Source: Sulfuriflexus mobilis (GTDB taxonomy: Bacteria; Pseudomonadota; Gammaproteobacteria; AKS1). From it: a stretch of 64,000 bases of DNA. Below the pieces are notes generated by a model, which made no database searches, was not told the origin of the DNA, and saw only the letters and a program-made list of their open reading frames with translations. This document shows positions 11,151-21,042 of this stretch, piece after piece (within the stretch, counting starts at the first letter, position 1; every line of letters starts with the position of its first letter). The stretch spans positions 1,674,001-1,738,000 of the forward strand of contig NZ_AP018725.1 in assembly GCF_003967195.1 (NCBI RefSeq), written 5' to 3'. The translations under genes and the position numbers were made by a program.

Positions 11151-11869
11151 TGGGTATTGCGGATCAACGGGCACTGAATTTCTATCTCACCCCTGAACAT
11201 GAGTGCAGTTACCTGCCCGAAAAAACCTCGCAAACCCTGTTTGCCGACCCGGCGGTGCAGATCGGCACCAGCACGTATAGCGAATTGATCAAGTTCGGCT
11301 TTCGCCGCAGTGGCACACACGTCTATCGGCCGCACTGCCCGATGTGCGATGCCTGCATTCCCATCCGGATTGACGTGGCGGCATTTCGCCCCTCGCGTAG
11401 CCAGCGCCGCAACTGGCAGGCCAATGCCGACCTTGAGGTTATCAGCGTGCCTAACGAATACCGCGACGAACATTTCATGCTCTACCGCCGCTACATGCAT
11501 TCCCGCCACCCGGGTGGCGGCATGGATACACCCGACCCGGGCAAATACAGTGAGTTTCTGATCAATCCTTATATAGACGGTGTATTTTACGAGTTTCGTC
11601 TCGATGACCGCCTGCTGGGCGTGGCCGTGGTCGATGTACTCGAGGATGCGCTCTCCGCCGTCTATACCTATTTCGACCCGCATGAAGCGGCCCGCGGCCT
11701 GGGGGTGTATGCGGTGCTCTGGCAGATTGCACAGGCAAAGGCGTCAGGATTAGGGCACGTTTATCTCGGTTACTGGATCAAGGCGTGTCAAAAAATGGCC
11801 TATAAGGATCAATATCGGCCCTTCGAGGTATACCGCGAGGGCACCTGGCAGCCCCAGCCAAAAAAATAA
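11150..11869 (+). CDS. bpt: Aspartate/glutamate leucyltransferase (Bpt/Ate family)
   Basis: Aminoacyl-tRNA-protein transferase that marks acidic N-termini with leucine in bacteria. The roughly 239-residue protein has EHECSYLPEKTSQTLFADP at the N-terminus and the Cys-containing HCPMCDACIPIR, with GSGLGHVYLGYW-like (here ASGLGHVYLGYWIK) and KACQKMAYKDQYRPFE near the C-terminus. The ATG at 11150 overlaps the aat stop; an in-frame GTG one codon earlier is an alternative start. Bpt rather than the eukaryotic-type arginyl specificity is inferred from the bacterial family and from the adjacent aat. Confidence 0.93.
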   Translation: MGIADQRALNFYLTPEHECSYLPEKTSQTLFADPAVQIGTSTYSELIKFGFRRSGTHVYRPHCPMCDACIPIRIDVAAFRPSRSQRRNWQANADLEVISVPNEYRDEHFMLYRRYMHSRHPGGGMDTPDPGKYSEFLINPYIDGVFYEFRLDDRLLGVAVVDVLEDALSAVYTYFDPHEAARGLGVYAVLWQIAQAKASGLGHVYLGYWIKACQKMAYKDQYRPFEVYREGTWQPQPKK

Positions 11870-11920
11870 TATTCATATATTTCATATATTTAACTATTTT
11901 TAACAAAAATCACCCTTGTG

Positions 11921-11936
11921 TGGTCCGACCTTTGCA
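11921..11936 (+). promoter_or_regulatory. Candidate sigma-54 promoter before the 78-residue orphan gene
   Basis: The sequence TGGTCC-N5-TTGCA has the invariant GG and GC exactly ten bases apart, and matches the TGGCAC-N5-TTGCW consensus except in the -24 element's fourth and fifth positions. It lies about 50 bp before the ATG at 11987, a usual distance. No activator site was recognised. Confidence 0.5.
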
Positions 11937-11986
11937 CCGATATAAGTAACAGCACACAGCTGAGTTTCATAACCCAGGAGTCAGCC

Positions 11987-12223
11987 ATGTTGAGCTTTAT
12001 CTACCGCTTGGTACGCGATTTTGAGATCGAACAGGGCATGAAGCCTAACGTGCTCTATCTCAATCCCATCCATTTCCGGCGCCTGCGCCAGGATTTCGTC
12101 GACCCGGACGATATTGAGGCCATCATTAATCGCCTCGATATGGAAGTCGTGATTGATAACAGTGCCTTACACCCGCACTTGTCACACGTGGGTAGCTCGC
12201 ACCGCCAGGCCGCCTCATTCTGA
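11987..12223 (+). CDS. Conserved-looking hypothetical protein, 78 residues
   Basis: I do not recognise a named family. The protein starts MLSFIYRLVRDFEIEQGMKP and continues with NVLYLNPIHFRRLRQDF and an acidic DPDDIEAIINRLDMEVVI segment, reading as a compact alpha/beta domain; the tail is His- and Ser-rich. The ATG at 11987 was chosen because AGGAG stands seven bases upstream; a longer reading from 11918 has no such site. It sits between ate and infA and has its own candidate sigma-54 promoter. Confidence 0.7.
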   Translation: MLSFIYRLVRDFEIEQGMKPNVLYLNPIHFRRLRQDFVDPDDIEAIINRLDMEVVIDNSALHPHLSHVGSSHRQAASF

Positions 12224-12405
12224 CCCCATGCTGAGATAGGGGGTTGGCCTGAAGTGGCCCTCGTTGTTCCTGTGGCCTGCGCCATGATCGGCCACTATTT
12301 CGCCTTTTTGCCACTAATTCATTGAACATTAATGATAATTCGGGCATTATTCAGCGCCGTTAACCACCAAAAAGCAGAGATGTCGCCCTAACGGCGCTAA
12401 GATTT

Positions 12406-12624
12406 ATGGCAAAAGAAGAAGCAATTGAAATGGAAGGCACCGTCGTCGAGACGCTGCCTAATACGATGTTCCGTGTTGAGCTGGAAAATGGCCACGTTGT
12501 GACCGCGCATATTTCGGGTAAAATGCGCAAACACTACATCCGCATCCTGACTGGTGATAAGGTCACTGTGCAACTGACCCCCTACGACCTCAGTAAGGGG
12601 CGCATTACCTACCGCGCCAAGTAA
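12406..12624 (+). CDS. infA: Translation initiation factor IF-1
   Basis: The 72-residue S1/OB-fold protein [20 protein letters not shown] has the family's [21 protein letters not shown] and [10 protein letters not shown] ends, and normal length. It occupies the 30S A site during initiation. It stands between the N-degron genes and clpA, the usual gammaproteobacterial order, and converges on clpA with a shared hairpin. Confidence 0.98.
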   Translation: MAKEEAIEMEGTVVETLPNTMFRVELENGHVVTAHISGKMRKHYIRILTGDKVTVQLTPYDLSKGRITYRAK

Positions 12625-12660
12625 GACACGCCCCGGTAAGACCTCAGGCAAGCATTCTTA

Positions 12661-12694
12661 ATGAGGGCGTCCACTCATCAGTGGACGCTCTCAT
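12661..12694 (+). terminator. infA terminator overlapping the clpA stop codon
   Basis: The stem GAGgGCGTCCACT / AGTGGACGCtCTC with a four-base loop is followed by ATTTTCTTTCTC on the plus strand. The hairpin contains the last codons and TGA of the opposing clpA gene, so the sequence does double duty as coding and termination signal. Confidence 0.8.
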
Positions 12695-14948
12695 TTTCTT
12701 TCTCATCGGTCTGAATATCAAAACTCAGGCCATCGCTATTGGCACTGATGCGTACATGACCACCATTGACCAGCTTACCGAAGAGTAGCTCTTCGGCCAG
12801 TGGCTTCTTGATGTTCTCCTGGATCAGACGCGTCATTGGCCGTGCACCCATTTGTTCATCAAAGCCGTTTACAGCCAGCCAGGTTTGCGCGGCCTCATCA
12901 AGTTCCAGTGTGACATTTTTGTCATGGAGCTGCGCCTCAAGTTCAAAGATGAACTTGTTGACAACGTTGTCGATGGTGCGGCGATCCAGATTCTTGAACC
13001 AGATCACCGAATCAAGACGGTTACGGAATTCCGGTGTAAAGGTCTTGTTAATGACTTCCATATTATCCTTGTTGTGATCCTGCTTGGTGAAACCCATGCT
13101 GGCACGACTGATATGTTCGGCACCGGCATTCGTAGTCATGACAATCACTACATTACGGAAGTCCGCCTTGCGACCATTATTATCGGTAAGCGTACCGTGG
13201 TCCATAACCTGTAGCAGAAGATTAAAGACATCCGGGTGGGCCTTTTCGATTTCATCGAGCAACAACACGGCATGCGGCTGTTTGTTGACCGCCTCGGTGA
13301 GCAAACCACCCTGGTCAAAACCGACATAACCCGGTGGCGCACCGATCAGACGCGACACGGTGTGACGCTCCATGTACTCCGACATATCGAAACGGATCAA
13401 CTCAACACCCATAATACGCGCAAGCTGACGTGTCACTTCTGTCTTACCTACACCGGTTGGGCCGGCAAACAGGAAAGAACCAATCGGGCGGTCTTCCGTA
13501 CCGAGACCGGAACGTGACATCATGATAGCCGTAGACAAACTATCAATCGCCTCATCCTGGCCATAGATCACCATCTTCAGATCTTTATCAAGATTCTTGA
13601 GCATGTCCTTATCCGAAGAAGAAACCGTCTTCGGTGGAATGCGTGCGATGCTGGCAACAATACTCTCAATATCACCGACACCAATGGTCTTCTTGCGTTT
13701 CGATACCGGACGCAGGCGCTGGCTGGCCCCGGCCTCATCGATCACGTCAATGGCCTTGTCTGGCATGTGCCGATCATTGATGTAACGGTCAGCCAGTTCG
13801 GCAGCGGCACGCAGGGCCTGGCGTGTGTAACGAATCTCATGAAACTCTTCAAAGCGCGGTTTCAGACCCATGAGGATCAGTACAGTTTCTTCAACCGTTG
13901 GTTCATTGACATCAATCTTCTGGAAGCGACGTGCCAGCGCGCGGTCTTTTTCAAAGATACCGCGATACTCCTGATAGGTGGTCGAACCAATACACTTGAG
14001 TTCACCCGAGGCGAGCATCGGCTTGATGAGATTCGAGGCATCCATTACCCCACCGGAGGCCGCACCGGCGCCGATGATGGTATGTATCTCATCGATGAAT
14101 AAGATTGCATGTTTTTCTTTCTTTAACTGTTTAAGGATCGCCTTCAGGCGCTTTTCAAAATCGCCGCGGTACTTGGTGCCTGCCAACAGTGCACCAAGAT
14201 CCAGGGAATAAATCGTGGCATCAAGCAGAATATCCGGTACTTCGGCATCAACGATCATCTTTGCCAGGCCCTCGGCAATGGCGGTCTTGCCCACACCGGC
14301 CTCGCCGACATACAGTGGATTATTCTTTCTGCGCCGACACAGGATCTGTACAGTACGCTGTACTTCCTGCTGGCGACCAATTAGCGGGTCAATCTTGCCC
14401 TGCGCGGCCTGCTCGTTCAGGTTAACTGCATAATTATCCAGTGGGGATTTGGCCTGTTCTTCACCACCCTCTTCGTCCAGTTCCGGGCTAAGCTCATCAT
14501 CATCGTTATCTTCGCTGATCTTTGAGATACCGTGCGAGATATAATTCACTACATCAAGACGCGTGATCCCCTGCTTGTTGAGGAAATAAACAGCCTGTGA
14601 GTCCGGTTCGCTATAGATCGCGACGAGTACATTGGCGCCGGTGACCTCTTTCTTGCCTGATGACTGCACATGGAACACGGCACGTTGCATCACGCGCTGA
14701 AAACCGAGTGTCGGCTGGGTTTCACGATCATCGGTTTGTGAAAGTATTGGGGTGGTCTCGTCAAGGAATCTTTCCACCTCGACTTTCAGGTCGGTAAGAT
14801 TGGCGCCACAAGCATGTAGGACAGCCGAGGCCTCCGGGTTGTCCAACAGTGCCAGTAACAGGTGCTCGACAGTCATAAACTCATGCTTCTTGTCCCGTGT
14901 TTCCCTGTAGGCAAGATTGAGCGTGAATTCGAGTTCTTTATTCAACAT
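12678..14948 (-). CDS. clpA: ATP-dependent Clp protease ATP-binding subunit ClpA
   Basis: Hexameric unfoldase that feeds ClpP. The 756-residue protein has an N-domain that binds ClpS (LNLAYRETRDKKHEFMTVEHLLLALL). Two AAA+ modules follow, with Walker A motifs GEAGVGKT at about 218-225 and GPTGVGKT at about 497-504. The C-terminal D2 includes RNRLDSVIWF. Length is normal. clpS lies 28 bp upstream on the same strand, forming a clpS-clpA operon. Confidence 0.97.
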   Translation of the reverse strand: MLNKELEFTLNLAYRETRDKKHEFMTVEHLLLALLDNPEASAVLHACGANLTDLKVEVERFLDETTPILSQTDDRETQPTLGFQRVMQRAVFHVQSSGKKEVTGANVLVAIYSEPDSQAVYFLNKQGITRLDVVNYISHGISKISEDNDDDELSPELDEEGGEEQAKSPLDNYAVNLNEQAAQGKIDPLIGRQQEVQRTVQILCRRRKNNPLYVGEAGVGKTAIAEGLAKMIVDAEVPDILLDATIYSLDLGALLAGTKYRGDFEKRLKAILKQLKKEKHAILFIDEIHTIIGAGAASGGVMDASNLIKPMLASGELKCIGSTTYQEYRGIFEKDRALARRFQKIDVNEPTVEETVLILMGLKPRFEEFHEIRYTRQALRAAAELADRYINDRHMPDKAIDVIDEAGASQRLRPVSKRKKTIGVGDIESIVASIARIPPKTVSSSDKDMLKNLDKDLKMVIYGQDEAIDSLSTAIMMSRSGLGTEDRPIGSFLFAGPTGVGKTEVTRQLARIMGVELIRFDMSEYMERHTVSRLIGAPPGYVGFDQGGLLTEAVNKQPHAVLLLDEIEKAHPDVFNLLLQVMDHGTLTDNNGRKADFRNVVIVMTTNAGAEHISRASMGFTKQDHNKDNMEVINKTFTPEFRNRLDSVIWFKNLDRRTIDNVVNKFIFELEAQLHDKNVTLELDEAAQTWLAVNGFDEQMGARPMTRLIQENIKKPLAEELLFGKLVNGGHVRISANSDGLSFDIQTDEKENESVH

Positions 14949-14976
14949 TACAGCATCCTCACTTTATACAACCGCT

Positions 14977-15297
14977 TCAGGCCTCTTCCATCACACACTT
15001 CAGCGGATGCTGATTTTCACGCGAATGGGCGTTCACCAGTTCTACCTTGGTTTCGGCTACATCGCGTGTGTATGTACCACATACACCCATACCACGAGTA
15101 TGCACATGCAACATAACCTGGGTGGCCTTTTCACGGTTCATCGCAAAAAAGCCTTCCAGCACGTAGACCACGTATTCCATCGGCGTGTAGTCGTCATTCA
15201 ATAACAGGACCTTATACTGCGGTGGCTGCTTGAGGCTGGGCTTGGCCTCCTGCAGGGCAAGGTCATCGTCTTTGTGATTCTGGTTCTGGTCACTCAT
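14977..15297 (-). CDS. clpS: ClpAP adaptor ClpS
   Basis: N-recognin that binds N-terminal Leu, Phe, Trp or Tyr and delivers substrates to ClpAP. The 106-residue protein has a disordered acidic N-terminal extension, then [20 protein letters not shown] with the conserved binding-pocket residues, and the [23 protein letters not shown] segment. It is the upstream gene of the clpS-clpA pair and functionally matches aat/bpt nearby. Confidence 0.97.
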   Translation of the reverse strand: MSDQNQNHKDDDLALQEAKPSLKQPPQYKVLLLNDDYTPMEYVVYVLEGFFAMNREKATQVMLHVHTRGMGVCGTYTRDVAETKVELVNAHSRENQHPLKCVMEEA

Positions 15298-15552
15298 ATT
15301 TCGAAACTAGTTTTCATTAAAGGTTCACATTCATCTTTTAACCATTTTCCTCGTCTCACGCTAATGCTGCAAGTCAGTCCGAGCACGTACACAGGTATTC
15401 CCTTCCTGTTTATAGGTTATTGTAATTCCACACTTTTTGCATATCAACAAAGTTGACTATTCTAGTCGGGTTCGATAAAAATTAGTACTCGTACCCTGGC
15501 TATAGATTAATATGGGGACGGCATTACTTTTCTGCAACCAGAGGAAATGACT

Positions 15553-15780
15553 ATGTCACAAGGCATCGTAAAATGGTTCAACAACAGCAAAGGCTATGGA
15601 TTTCTGACTGAAGATAATGGCCGCGATGATATCTTCGCCCACTTCTCTTCTGTTGAAATGGAAGGATACAAGACCCTGAAACGTGGCCAGCACGTGGCGT
15701 TTGAGGTAATCGATGGTCCCAAGGGCCTGCAGGCCCAGCACATCCGCCTGGATGAGCTGAACCAGCACGTTTCACATTAG
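15553..15780 (+). CDS. cspD: Cold-shock-domain protein (CspD type)
   Basis: Single-stranded nucleic-acid-binding CSD protein of 75 residues, MSQGIVKWFNNSKGYGFLTE, with RNP1 (KGYGFL) and RNP2-like DDIFAHFSSV motifs. The second in-frame ATG at 15553 is preferred because AGAGGAA then has proper spacing; the ATG at 15547 would abut it. The position between clpS (divergent) and icd is the usual place of CspD, hence the name; CspD in E. coli inhibits replication in stationary phase, but that role is not shown by sequence. Confidence 0.9.
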   Translation: MSQGIVKWFNNSKGYGFLTEDNGRDDIFAHFSSVEMEGYKTLKRGQHVAFEVIDGPKGLQAQHIRLDELNQHVSH

Positions 15781-15793
15781 GCACAGCCTGCGA

Positions 15794-17050
15794 TTACATC
15801 CGCTCGATCAGGACATCGCCGAAACCGGAGCAGCTGACCTCGTTGGCCCCTGCCATGAGACGGGCCAAATCATAGGTCACATTGCCGCTGACGATCGCGG
15901 CGGACATGCCCTTGATGATGAGGTCGGCGGCCTCAAACCAGCCCAGATGACGTAACATCATCTCGGCAGAGAGGATCAATGAGCCCGGATTGACCTTATC
16001 CTGGCCGGCATACTTGGGCGCCGTGCCATGGGTGGCCTCGAACATGGCTATCGTATCGCTAAGGTTGGCACCCGGGGCGATGCCGATACCCCCTACCTGT
16101 GCAGCCAGTGCGTCAGAGACATAATCGCCATTCAGGTTCAGGGTCGCGATCACGTCGTATTCATCCGGGCGTAATAGAATCTGCTGCAGAAAGGCATCGG
16201 CGATGACATCCTTGATAATGATATCCTTGCCGGTCTTCGGGTTTTTGAAGGTCGTCCATGGTCCAGCATCAATTTCAGTTGCAGCAAATTCTTCCTTGGA
16301 AAGCGCATAACCCCAGCTACGGAAGCCGCCCTCGGTGAACTTCATGATATTACCCTTGTGAACGAGGGTCACGGAGTCACGGTCATTGTCGATGGCATAC
16401 TGAATAGCCTTACGCACGAGGCGCTTGGTGCCTTCGCTGGAAACCGGCTTGATACCAATGGAACTGGTTTCCGGGAAACGGATCTTGCTGACGCCCATCT
16501 CATCCTGCAGGAACTTGATGACCTTCTTGACCTCGTCAGTCCCGGCATTCCACTCGATACCGGCATAGATGTCTTCGGAATTCTCGCGGAACACGACCAT
16601 GTCGGTCTTTTCCGGTTCTTTCAATGGGCTTGGGGTGCCGTCGAAGTAACGGATCGGACGCAGGCAAACATACAGGTCAAGGTCCTGGCGCAGGGTCACG
16701 TTCAGAGAACGCATGCCGCCACCCACTGGCGTGGTCAACGGACCTTTGATGGAGACCGGGAATTCGCGCACGGCCTCGAGTGTCTCAGCTGGCAACCAGG
16801 TGTTTTCACCATAAATCTGGTTAGACTTCTCACCGGCATAGATTTCCATCCAGGCGATAGACTTCTCGCCAGCGTAGGCCTTCTCCACGGCCGCATCGAC
16901 GACCTTGCGCATGACCGGGGTAATATCAGCACCGATGCCGTCACCTTCGATAAAGGGGATGATGGGCCGGTTTGGCACATGCAGGGAACTGTCATCATTA
17001 ACAGTGATTTTCTCACCATCCTGCGGCACATTGATCTTGTCAAAACTCAT
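15794..17050 (-). CDS. icd: NADP-dependent isocitrate dehydrogenase
   Basis: TCA-cycle enzyme making 2-oxoglutarate. The 418-residue protein shows [17 protein letters not shown], the substrate-loop [21 protein letters not shown] with the phosphorylatable Ser, [16 protein letters not shown] and [18 protein letters not shown], all typical of the homodimeric E. coli-type enzyme. Length is canonical. It converges on cspD with 13 bp between stops. Its product, 2-oxoglutarate, is the nitrogen-status signal relevant to the NtrC-type control inferred further right. Confidence 0.97.
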   Translation of the reverse strand: MSFDKINVPQDGEKITVNDDSSLHVPNRPIIPFIEGDGIGADITPVMRKVVDAAVEKAYAGEKSIAWMEIYAGEKSNQIYGENTWLPAETLEAVREFPVSIKGPLTTPVGGGMRSLNVTLRQDLDLYVCLRPIRYFDGTPSPLKEPEKTDMVVFRENSEDIYAGIEWNAGTDEVKKVIKFLQDEMGVSKIRFPETSSIGIKPVSSEGTKRLVRKAIQYAIDNDRDSVTLVHKGNIMKFTEGGFRSWGYALSKEEFAATEIDAGPWTTFKNPKTGKDIIIKDVIADAFLQQILLRPDEYDVIATLNLNGDYVSDALAAQVGGIGIAPGANLSDTIAMFEATHGTAPKYAGQDKVNPGSLILSAEMMLRHLGWFEAADLIIKGMSAAIVSGNVTYDLARLMAGANEVSCSGFGDVLIERM

Positions 17051-17163
17051 ACTGAAACTCCGATATTTTTGAAACTGGCGCTGAGACTACCCATAAAGCC
17101 GTGCATTATAGCACTTTTCCGGGGCTGCTCGAAGTCATCCGCCACGGTATACTATGTATAACC

Positions 17164-17532
17164 ATGAACAGTAAACACCACACCTCTCGCCGCGAGACCC
17201 CCGCCTACACGACCAAAGATGGCTCACAAATCAGAGAGTTAATGCACCCCTCGTCGCATACCAGTCAAAACCAGAGCCTCGCCGAGGCCGTGGTGCCGGC
17301 AGGCACGAGCACCCGCCTGCACCGCCACCAAAACAGCGAGGAGCTTTACCATATCACCGTCGGCAGTGGGATGATGCGGCTGGCCGATAAGGAATTTGAG
17401 GTCAAGGCCGGTGATACAGTCTGTATTGCCCCGGGTACGGCACACTGCATCTGCAATACCGGTGATGGGGATCTCGTGATCCTCTGTTGTTGCAGCCCGG
17501 CCTACCGCCACGAAGATACCGAATTGCTGTGA
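17164..17532 (+). CDS. Cupin-domain protein
   Basis: Small beta-barrel protein of 122 residues. The metal-binding cupin motifs are [23 protein letters not shown] (motif 1: H-x-H...E) and [19 protein letters not shown] (motif 2, P-G-x-x-H). Substrate is unknown. No Shine-Dalgarno precedes the ATG, and a TATACT -10-like box lies only 10 bp before it, so the mRNA may be nearly leaderless. The stop overlaps the GTG start of rluE, so the two are coupled. Confidence 0.85.
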   Translation: MNSKHHTSRRETPAYTTKDGSQIRELMHPSSHTSQNQSLAEAVVPAGTSTRLHRHQNSEELYHITVGSGMMRLADKEFEVKAGDTVCIAPGTAHCICNTGDGDLVILCCCSPAYRHEDTELL

Positions 17533-18068
17533 GTCGCCTGCTGCTGTTTAATAAGCCCTACGGGGTCTTAAGCCAGTTCACCGATGCCGAGGGTCGCGAG
17601 ACCCTGGCCAATTATATCGACCTGCCCGGTGTCTACCCGGCTGGTCGACTGGATCGTGACAGCGAGGGCCTGTTGCTGCTCACCGATGACGGCAAACTGC
17701 AACAAAAAATCGCTGATCCAAAGTACAAAAAGTGGAAGACCTATTGGGTACAGGTAGAGAAACAACCCGATGAGACCGCCCTGCAACAACTGCGCGATGG
17801 CGTCACCTTAAAAGATGGGCCGACCCGTCCGGCCCAGGTGAAGGTTATCGACGAACCCGCACTGTGGCCACGCACCCCGCCGGTGCGGTTTCGACAAAAC
17901 ATCCCCACCGCCTGGCTGGAGTTAAAGATACGCGAGGGCCGTAACCGCCAGGTACGACGCATGACCGCCGCCGTGGGTTACCCTACCCTGCGCCTGGTGC
18001 GCGTCTCCATAGGTGAATGGGGCATCCAGGGTATCGCCCCTGGTGAGTGGCAAGAACAACATATTTAG
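17529..18068 (+). CDS. rluE: 23S rRNA pseudouridine(2457) synthase RluE
   Basis: RsuA/RluE-family pseudouridine synthase of 179 residues without an S4 domain, as in RluE. It starts at GTG 17529 ([18 protein letters not shown]), which gives the canonical RluE N-terminus and a GTGA overlap with the cupin gene. The catalytic Asp is in [18 protein letters not shown] at about residues 41-58. [22 protein letters not shown] near the C-terminus is the conserved RNA-binding motif. nudJ follows closely, as in other gammaproteobacteria. Confidence 0.95.
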   Translation: MSRLLLFNKPYGVLSQFTDAEGRETLANYIDLPGVYPAGRLDRDSEGLLLLTDDGKLQQKIADPKYKKWKTYWVQVEKQPDETALQQLRDGVTLKDGPTRPAQVKVIDEPALWPRTPPVRFRQNIPTAWLELKIREGRNRQVRRMTAAVGYPTLRLVRVSIGEWGIQGIAPGEWQEQHI

Positions 18069-18078
18069 CGAGTTTATT

Positions 18079-18531
18079 ATGGTCTGGAAACCCCATGTTA
18101 CCGTCGCCGCCATTATTGAGCGAAATGGCGAATTCCTCATGGTTGAAGAAATTGCCGATCAGCAGGTGGTTAATAACCAACCGGCCGGGCACCTTGAGCA
18201 AGGTGAGGGCTTTGTCGAGGCAATTATCCGCGAGGTGCAGGAAGAGACGGCCTGGCAGTTTACACCCAACGCCATCACCGGCATCTATCGCTGGCAAAAA
18301 CCGGATGATGGCAAGACCTTTATCCGCATTTGCTTTAGCGGAACGCTTGGCGAACATAGCCCCGAACAGGCACTCGATGAGGGTATACTGCGTGCACTCT
18401 GGTTAAGCCGTGATGAATTGGCTGCAAGGCAGGAACAGCTTCGCAGCCCAATGGTTTTAAGATGCATCGATGATTATTTGTCAGGGCATCGTTATTCAAT
18501 GGAAATGTTTCATGATCTGGAAAATTTTTAG
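18079..18531 (+). CDS. nudJ: Nudix phosphatase NudJ
   Basis: The 150-residue Nudix hydrolase MVWKPHVTVAAIIERNGEFL contains the complete Nudix box G-x5-E-x7-REVQEET (about residues 38-60). In E. coli NudJ hydrolyses thiamine pyrophosphate precursors and nucleotides. The ATG at 18079 is 10 bp after the rluE stop and gives the standard N-terminus; a longer in-frame reading from 18013 would overlap rluE and is rejected. Context rluE-nudJ-mnmA is typical. Confidence 0.95.
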   Translation: MVWKPHVTVAAIIERNGEFLMVEEIADQQVVNNQPAGHLEQGEGFVEAIIREVQEETAWQFTPNAITGIYRWQKPDDGKTFIRICFSGTLGEHSPEQALDEGILRALWLSRDELAARQEQLRSPMVLRCIDDYLSGHRYSMEMFHDLENF

Positions 18532-19114
18532 CATTTGCCTGGTGGTCATGTTGATGACAATGACAGCACCGACGGCAATTGCAGATACTTTTACTCGTGA
18601 AGACCTCATCACCGAGCCTGTGCCTTCCAGATTTACTGTCTGTTATCACGGTACCTGTGAGGATATTGCTGAAGTTAACCTTAGCACCGAGCAATGGCGT
18701 AACATTCAATCAGTTTTCAAGGATAACGCCAACCCGCAACAGGAACGCAATAATATTCGTCTTGCCATTGCTCGCCTGGAAACCATGGTGGGCAAAATCA
18801 CTGGCACCTATGTCGATAAGGCTGGGACCTTTGCTCACCTTGGCGAAGAAGGTCAGCTCGATTGTATCGATGAATCGACCAATACCACTTTCTATCTCAC
18901 CATGATGATACATGACGGTTTGATTCGCTGGCATGATCTCGAAGATCGCGAGACAAGGGGCTACTTCCTGCTTGGCTGGCCACATACCACGGCCGTCATC
19001 AGTGACAGACAGAGTGGGCAGAAATATGCCGTAGACTCGTGGTTTCTTGATAACGGCGAAGCGCCTTACATCCTGCCACTGGAGCAATGGGATAGTGGCT
19101 GGGAACCCTCCTAG
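18512..19114 (+). CDS. Secreted hypothetical protein, 200 residues
   Basis: I do not recognise a named function. The protein begins MIWKIFSICLVVMLMTMTAP with an apparent signal peptide cleaved after TAIADT-like Ala residues. The mature part has FTVCYHGTCEDIAEVNLS (two Cys), a QERNNIRLAIARLETMVG helix, GEEGQLDCIDESTNTTFYL, and a C-terminal WPHTTAVISDRQSGQKYAVDSW. The Cys/His/Asp pattern GQLDCIDES...GWPHTT...VDSW resembles a transglutaminase-like cysteine-protease arrangement, but this is only an impression. It overlaps the end of nudJ by 20 bp and is followed 12 bp later by mnmA, so it is inside that operon. Confidence 0.75.
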   Translation: MIWKIFSICLVVMLMTMTAPTAIADTFTREDLITEPVPSRFTVCYHGTCEDIAEVNLSTEQWRNIQSVFKDNANPQQERNNIRLAIARLETMVGKITGTYVDKAGTFAHLGEEGQLDCIDESTNTTFYLTMMIHDGLIRWHDLEDRETRGYFLLGWPHTTAVISDRQSGQKYAVDSWFLDNGEAPYILPLEQWDSGWEPS

Positions 19115-19126
19115 ACAGACCTTTAC

Positions 19127-20242
19127 ATGCGCAATATAAACAAACAGAAGATTATTGTTGGCATGTCCGGTGGTGTTGACTCATCCGTGGCCGCCTACCT
19201 GCTTCTTGAGCAGGGTTATGAGGTGGAAGGCCTGTTCATGAAGAACTGGGAAGAAGACGACACCGAGGAATACTGCACCGCTGCTACTGACCTTGCGGAT
19301 GCACAACAGGTTTGCGATAAACTCGGCATAAGATTACACACGGTTAACTTTTCGTCTGAATACTGGGACCGCGTATTTAAACACTTCCTTACCGAATACA
19401 AGGCCGGACGCACGCCCAACCCGGATGTGTTGTGTAACCGCGAGATCAAATTTCGCGCCTTCCTCGACCATGCCATTGGCCTGGGTGCCGGCGCGATTGC
19501 CACCGGCCATTATGTGCGCGGTGGCATGAGCGACCCGCAACACTTGTTACGCAAGGCTGTGGATATCAACAAGGATCAAAGTTATTTCCTGTATATGCTT
19601 GACCATGAGCAGTTGTCACATGCACTGTTTCCACTAGGCGATATCGAGAAACCACGCGTACGCGAAATTGCCGAACAGCAGGGCTTTGCCAACAGCAAAA
19701 AGAAAGACAGTACCGGCATCTGTTTTATCGGAGAGCGCAACTTCCGCGATTTTCTCGAACGTTATCTGCCGGCGCGACCCGGTGACATCTGCACCTGCGA
19801 AGGCAAGGTCATCGGCCGGCATCATGGCCTGATGTATTACACCATCGGTCAACGGCAGGGGCTGGGGATTGGCGGCATGAAAGATACCGATGAACGCCCG
19901 TGGTTTGTGGCCGATAAGGACCTTGAACATAATCGTCTGCTCGTTGTACAGGGCGGTGAACACCCATTACTTTACAAACAGGGTCTATTGGCAATCGATT
20001 TGCACTGGACGGCGGACAAGCCACCTGCCCTGCCAATGACCTGTATGGCCAAGACCCGTTACCGTCAACCTGACCAGGTCTGCGCGGTCGAGCAACATGG
20101 CGATAGTCTGCGTGTGGTGTTTGATGTACCTCAACGTGCCATTACACCCGGGCAATCGGTAGTTTTTTATAATGATGACATATGCCTTGGCGGCGGCATC
20201 ATCCGCGAAGGCTTTAACCTAGAGGACAATACCATTTCATGA
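19127..20242 (+). CDS. mnmA: tRNA 2-thiouridylase MnmA
   Basis: Puts the 2-thio group on U34 of Lys, Glu and Gln tRNAs, taking sulfur from the Tus relay. The 371-residue protein has the PP-loop [15 protein letters not shown] at about 12-26, catalytic Cys in [12 protein letters not shown] at about 101-112, and the second Cys in [16 protein letters not shown] near 200. Length is normal. Its stop overlaps the hflD start (ATGA). Confidence 0.97.
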   Translation: MRNINKQKIIVGMSGGVDSSVAAYLLLEQGYEVEGLFMKNWEEDDTEEYCTAATDLADAQQVCDKLGIRLHTVNFSSEYWDRVFKHFLTEYKAGRTPNPDVLCNREIKFRAFLDHAIGLGAGAIATGHYVRGGMSDPQHLLRKAVDINKDQSYFLYMLDHEQLSHALFPLGDIEKPRVREIAEQQGFANSKKKDSTGICFIGERNFRDFLERYLPARPGDICTCEGKVIGRHHGLMYYTIGQRQGLGIGGMKDTDERPWFVADKDLEHNRLLVVQGGEHPLLYKQGLLAIDLHWTADKPPALPMTCMAKTRYRQPDQVCAVEQHGDSLRVVFDVPQRAITPGQSVVFYNDDICLGGGIIREGFNLEDNTIS

Positions 20243-20865
20243 GTGGCACTATCACCGATCGCACCCTGGCCATGGCCGGCATTATCCAAGCCTGTCGTTG
20301 TGTGCAGCAGATTGCACGCACAGGCATAACGGATGCGGATGCCCTGGCAGCCAGTATCAACAGCCTGTTTGTTATTGATGCCGATACAACGGAGGCCATT
20401 TATGGCGGGCGAGAAAACCTGCTTCCCGGCCTCAAACTGGGTGCAAGGCTGTTCGGCAAACAACAGGATGCCGAATCCATTGAGATCATGCGTTATTGCC
20501 TGACCGTCATCCAGCTCGAACACAGCCTGGGGAAACACCCGGCCATGCTCGATGCCATAGGCAGGGGCATCGACAAGGCCCGTCAGCAATCCGAACACTA
20601 CTCCACCACGCATACCAATGTGCTGGCCAATCTCGCTGGCCTCTACAGCGATACCCTGAGTACGCTGAGCCCGCGTATTATGGTCAATGGCGATCAGCTC
20701 TACATCGGCAACAGTGAAAATGTTAACCGTATTCGCAGCCTGCTCCTCGCCGCCGTACGCGCCGCCGTTTTATGGCGACAGAAAGGCGGTTCACGCCTGC
20801 AACTCATCTTCTTTCGCAAACGTTACCTTAATGAAATCAACAGGTTACTATCTGGCGAGGTATAG
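20239..20865 (+). CDS. hflD: HflD-family lysogenization regulator
   Basis: All-helical peripheral membrane protein of 208 residues. [21 protein letters not shown] at the N-terminus, [11 protein letters not shown] in the middle and [21 protein letters not shown] at the C-terminus match HflD. In E. coli HflD interacts with phage CII; its general role is unclear. It overlaps mnmA by four bases, the conserved mnmA-hflD arrangement, which in enterics is followed directly by purB; here acnB and two small genes intervene. Confidence 0.94.
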   Translation: MSGTITDRTLAMAGIIQACRCVQQIARTGITDADALAASINSLFVIDADTTEAIYGGRENLLPGLKLGARLFGKQQDAESIEIMRYCLTVIQLEHSLGKHPAMLDAIGRGIDKARQQSEHYSTTHTNVLANLAGLYSDTLSTLSPRIMVNGDQLYIGNSENVNRIRSLLLAAVRAAVLWRQKGGSRLQLIFFRKRYLNEINRLLSGEV

Positions 20866-21042
20866 CCGGGAACTGACCCACAAAAAACCTGTCATATTAC
20901 TCAGGTATTGCATGTTGGCCGATCTGGCGTACACTTTATTGTGATGGTCGACGACACGCTAATTGCTAAGTCGTTATCAGGAGCTAGTAGAATCATAACG
21001 TAATAACGAAGTCCCTGTCACAGCAACAGAGGAGGACGTGTC

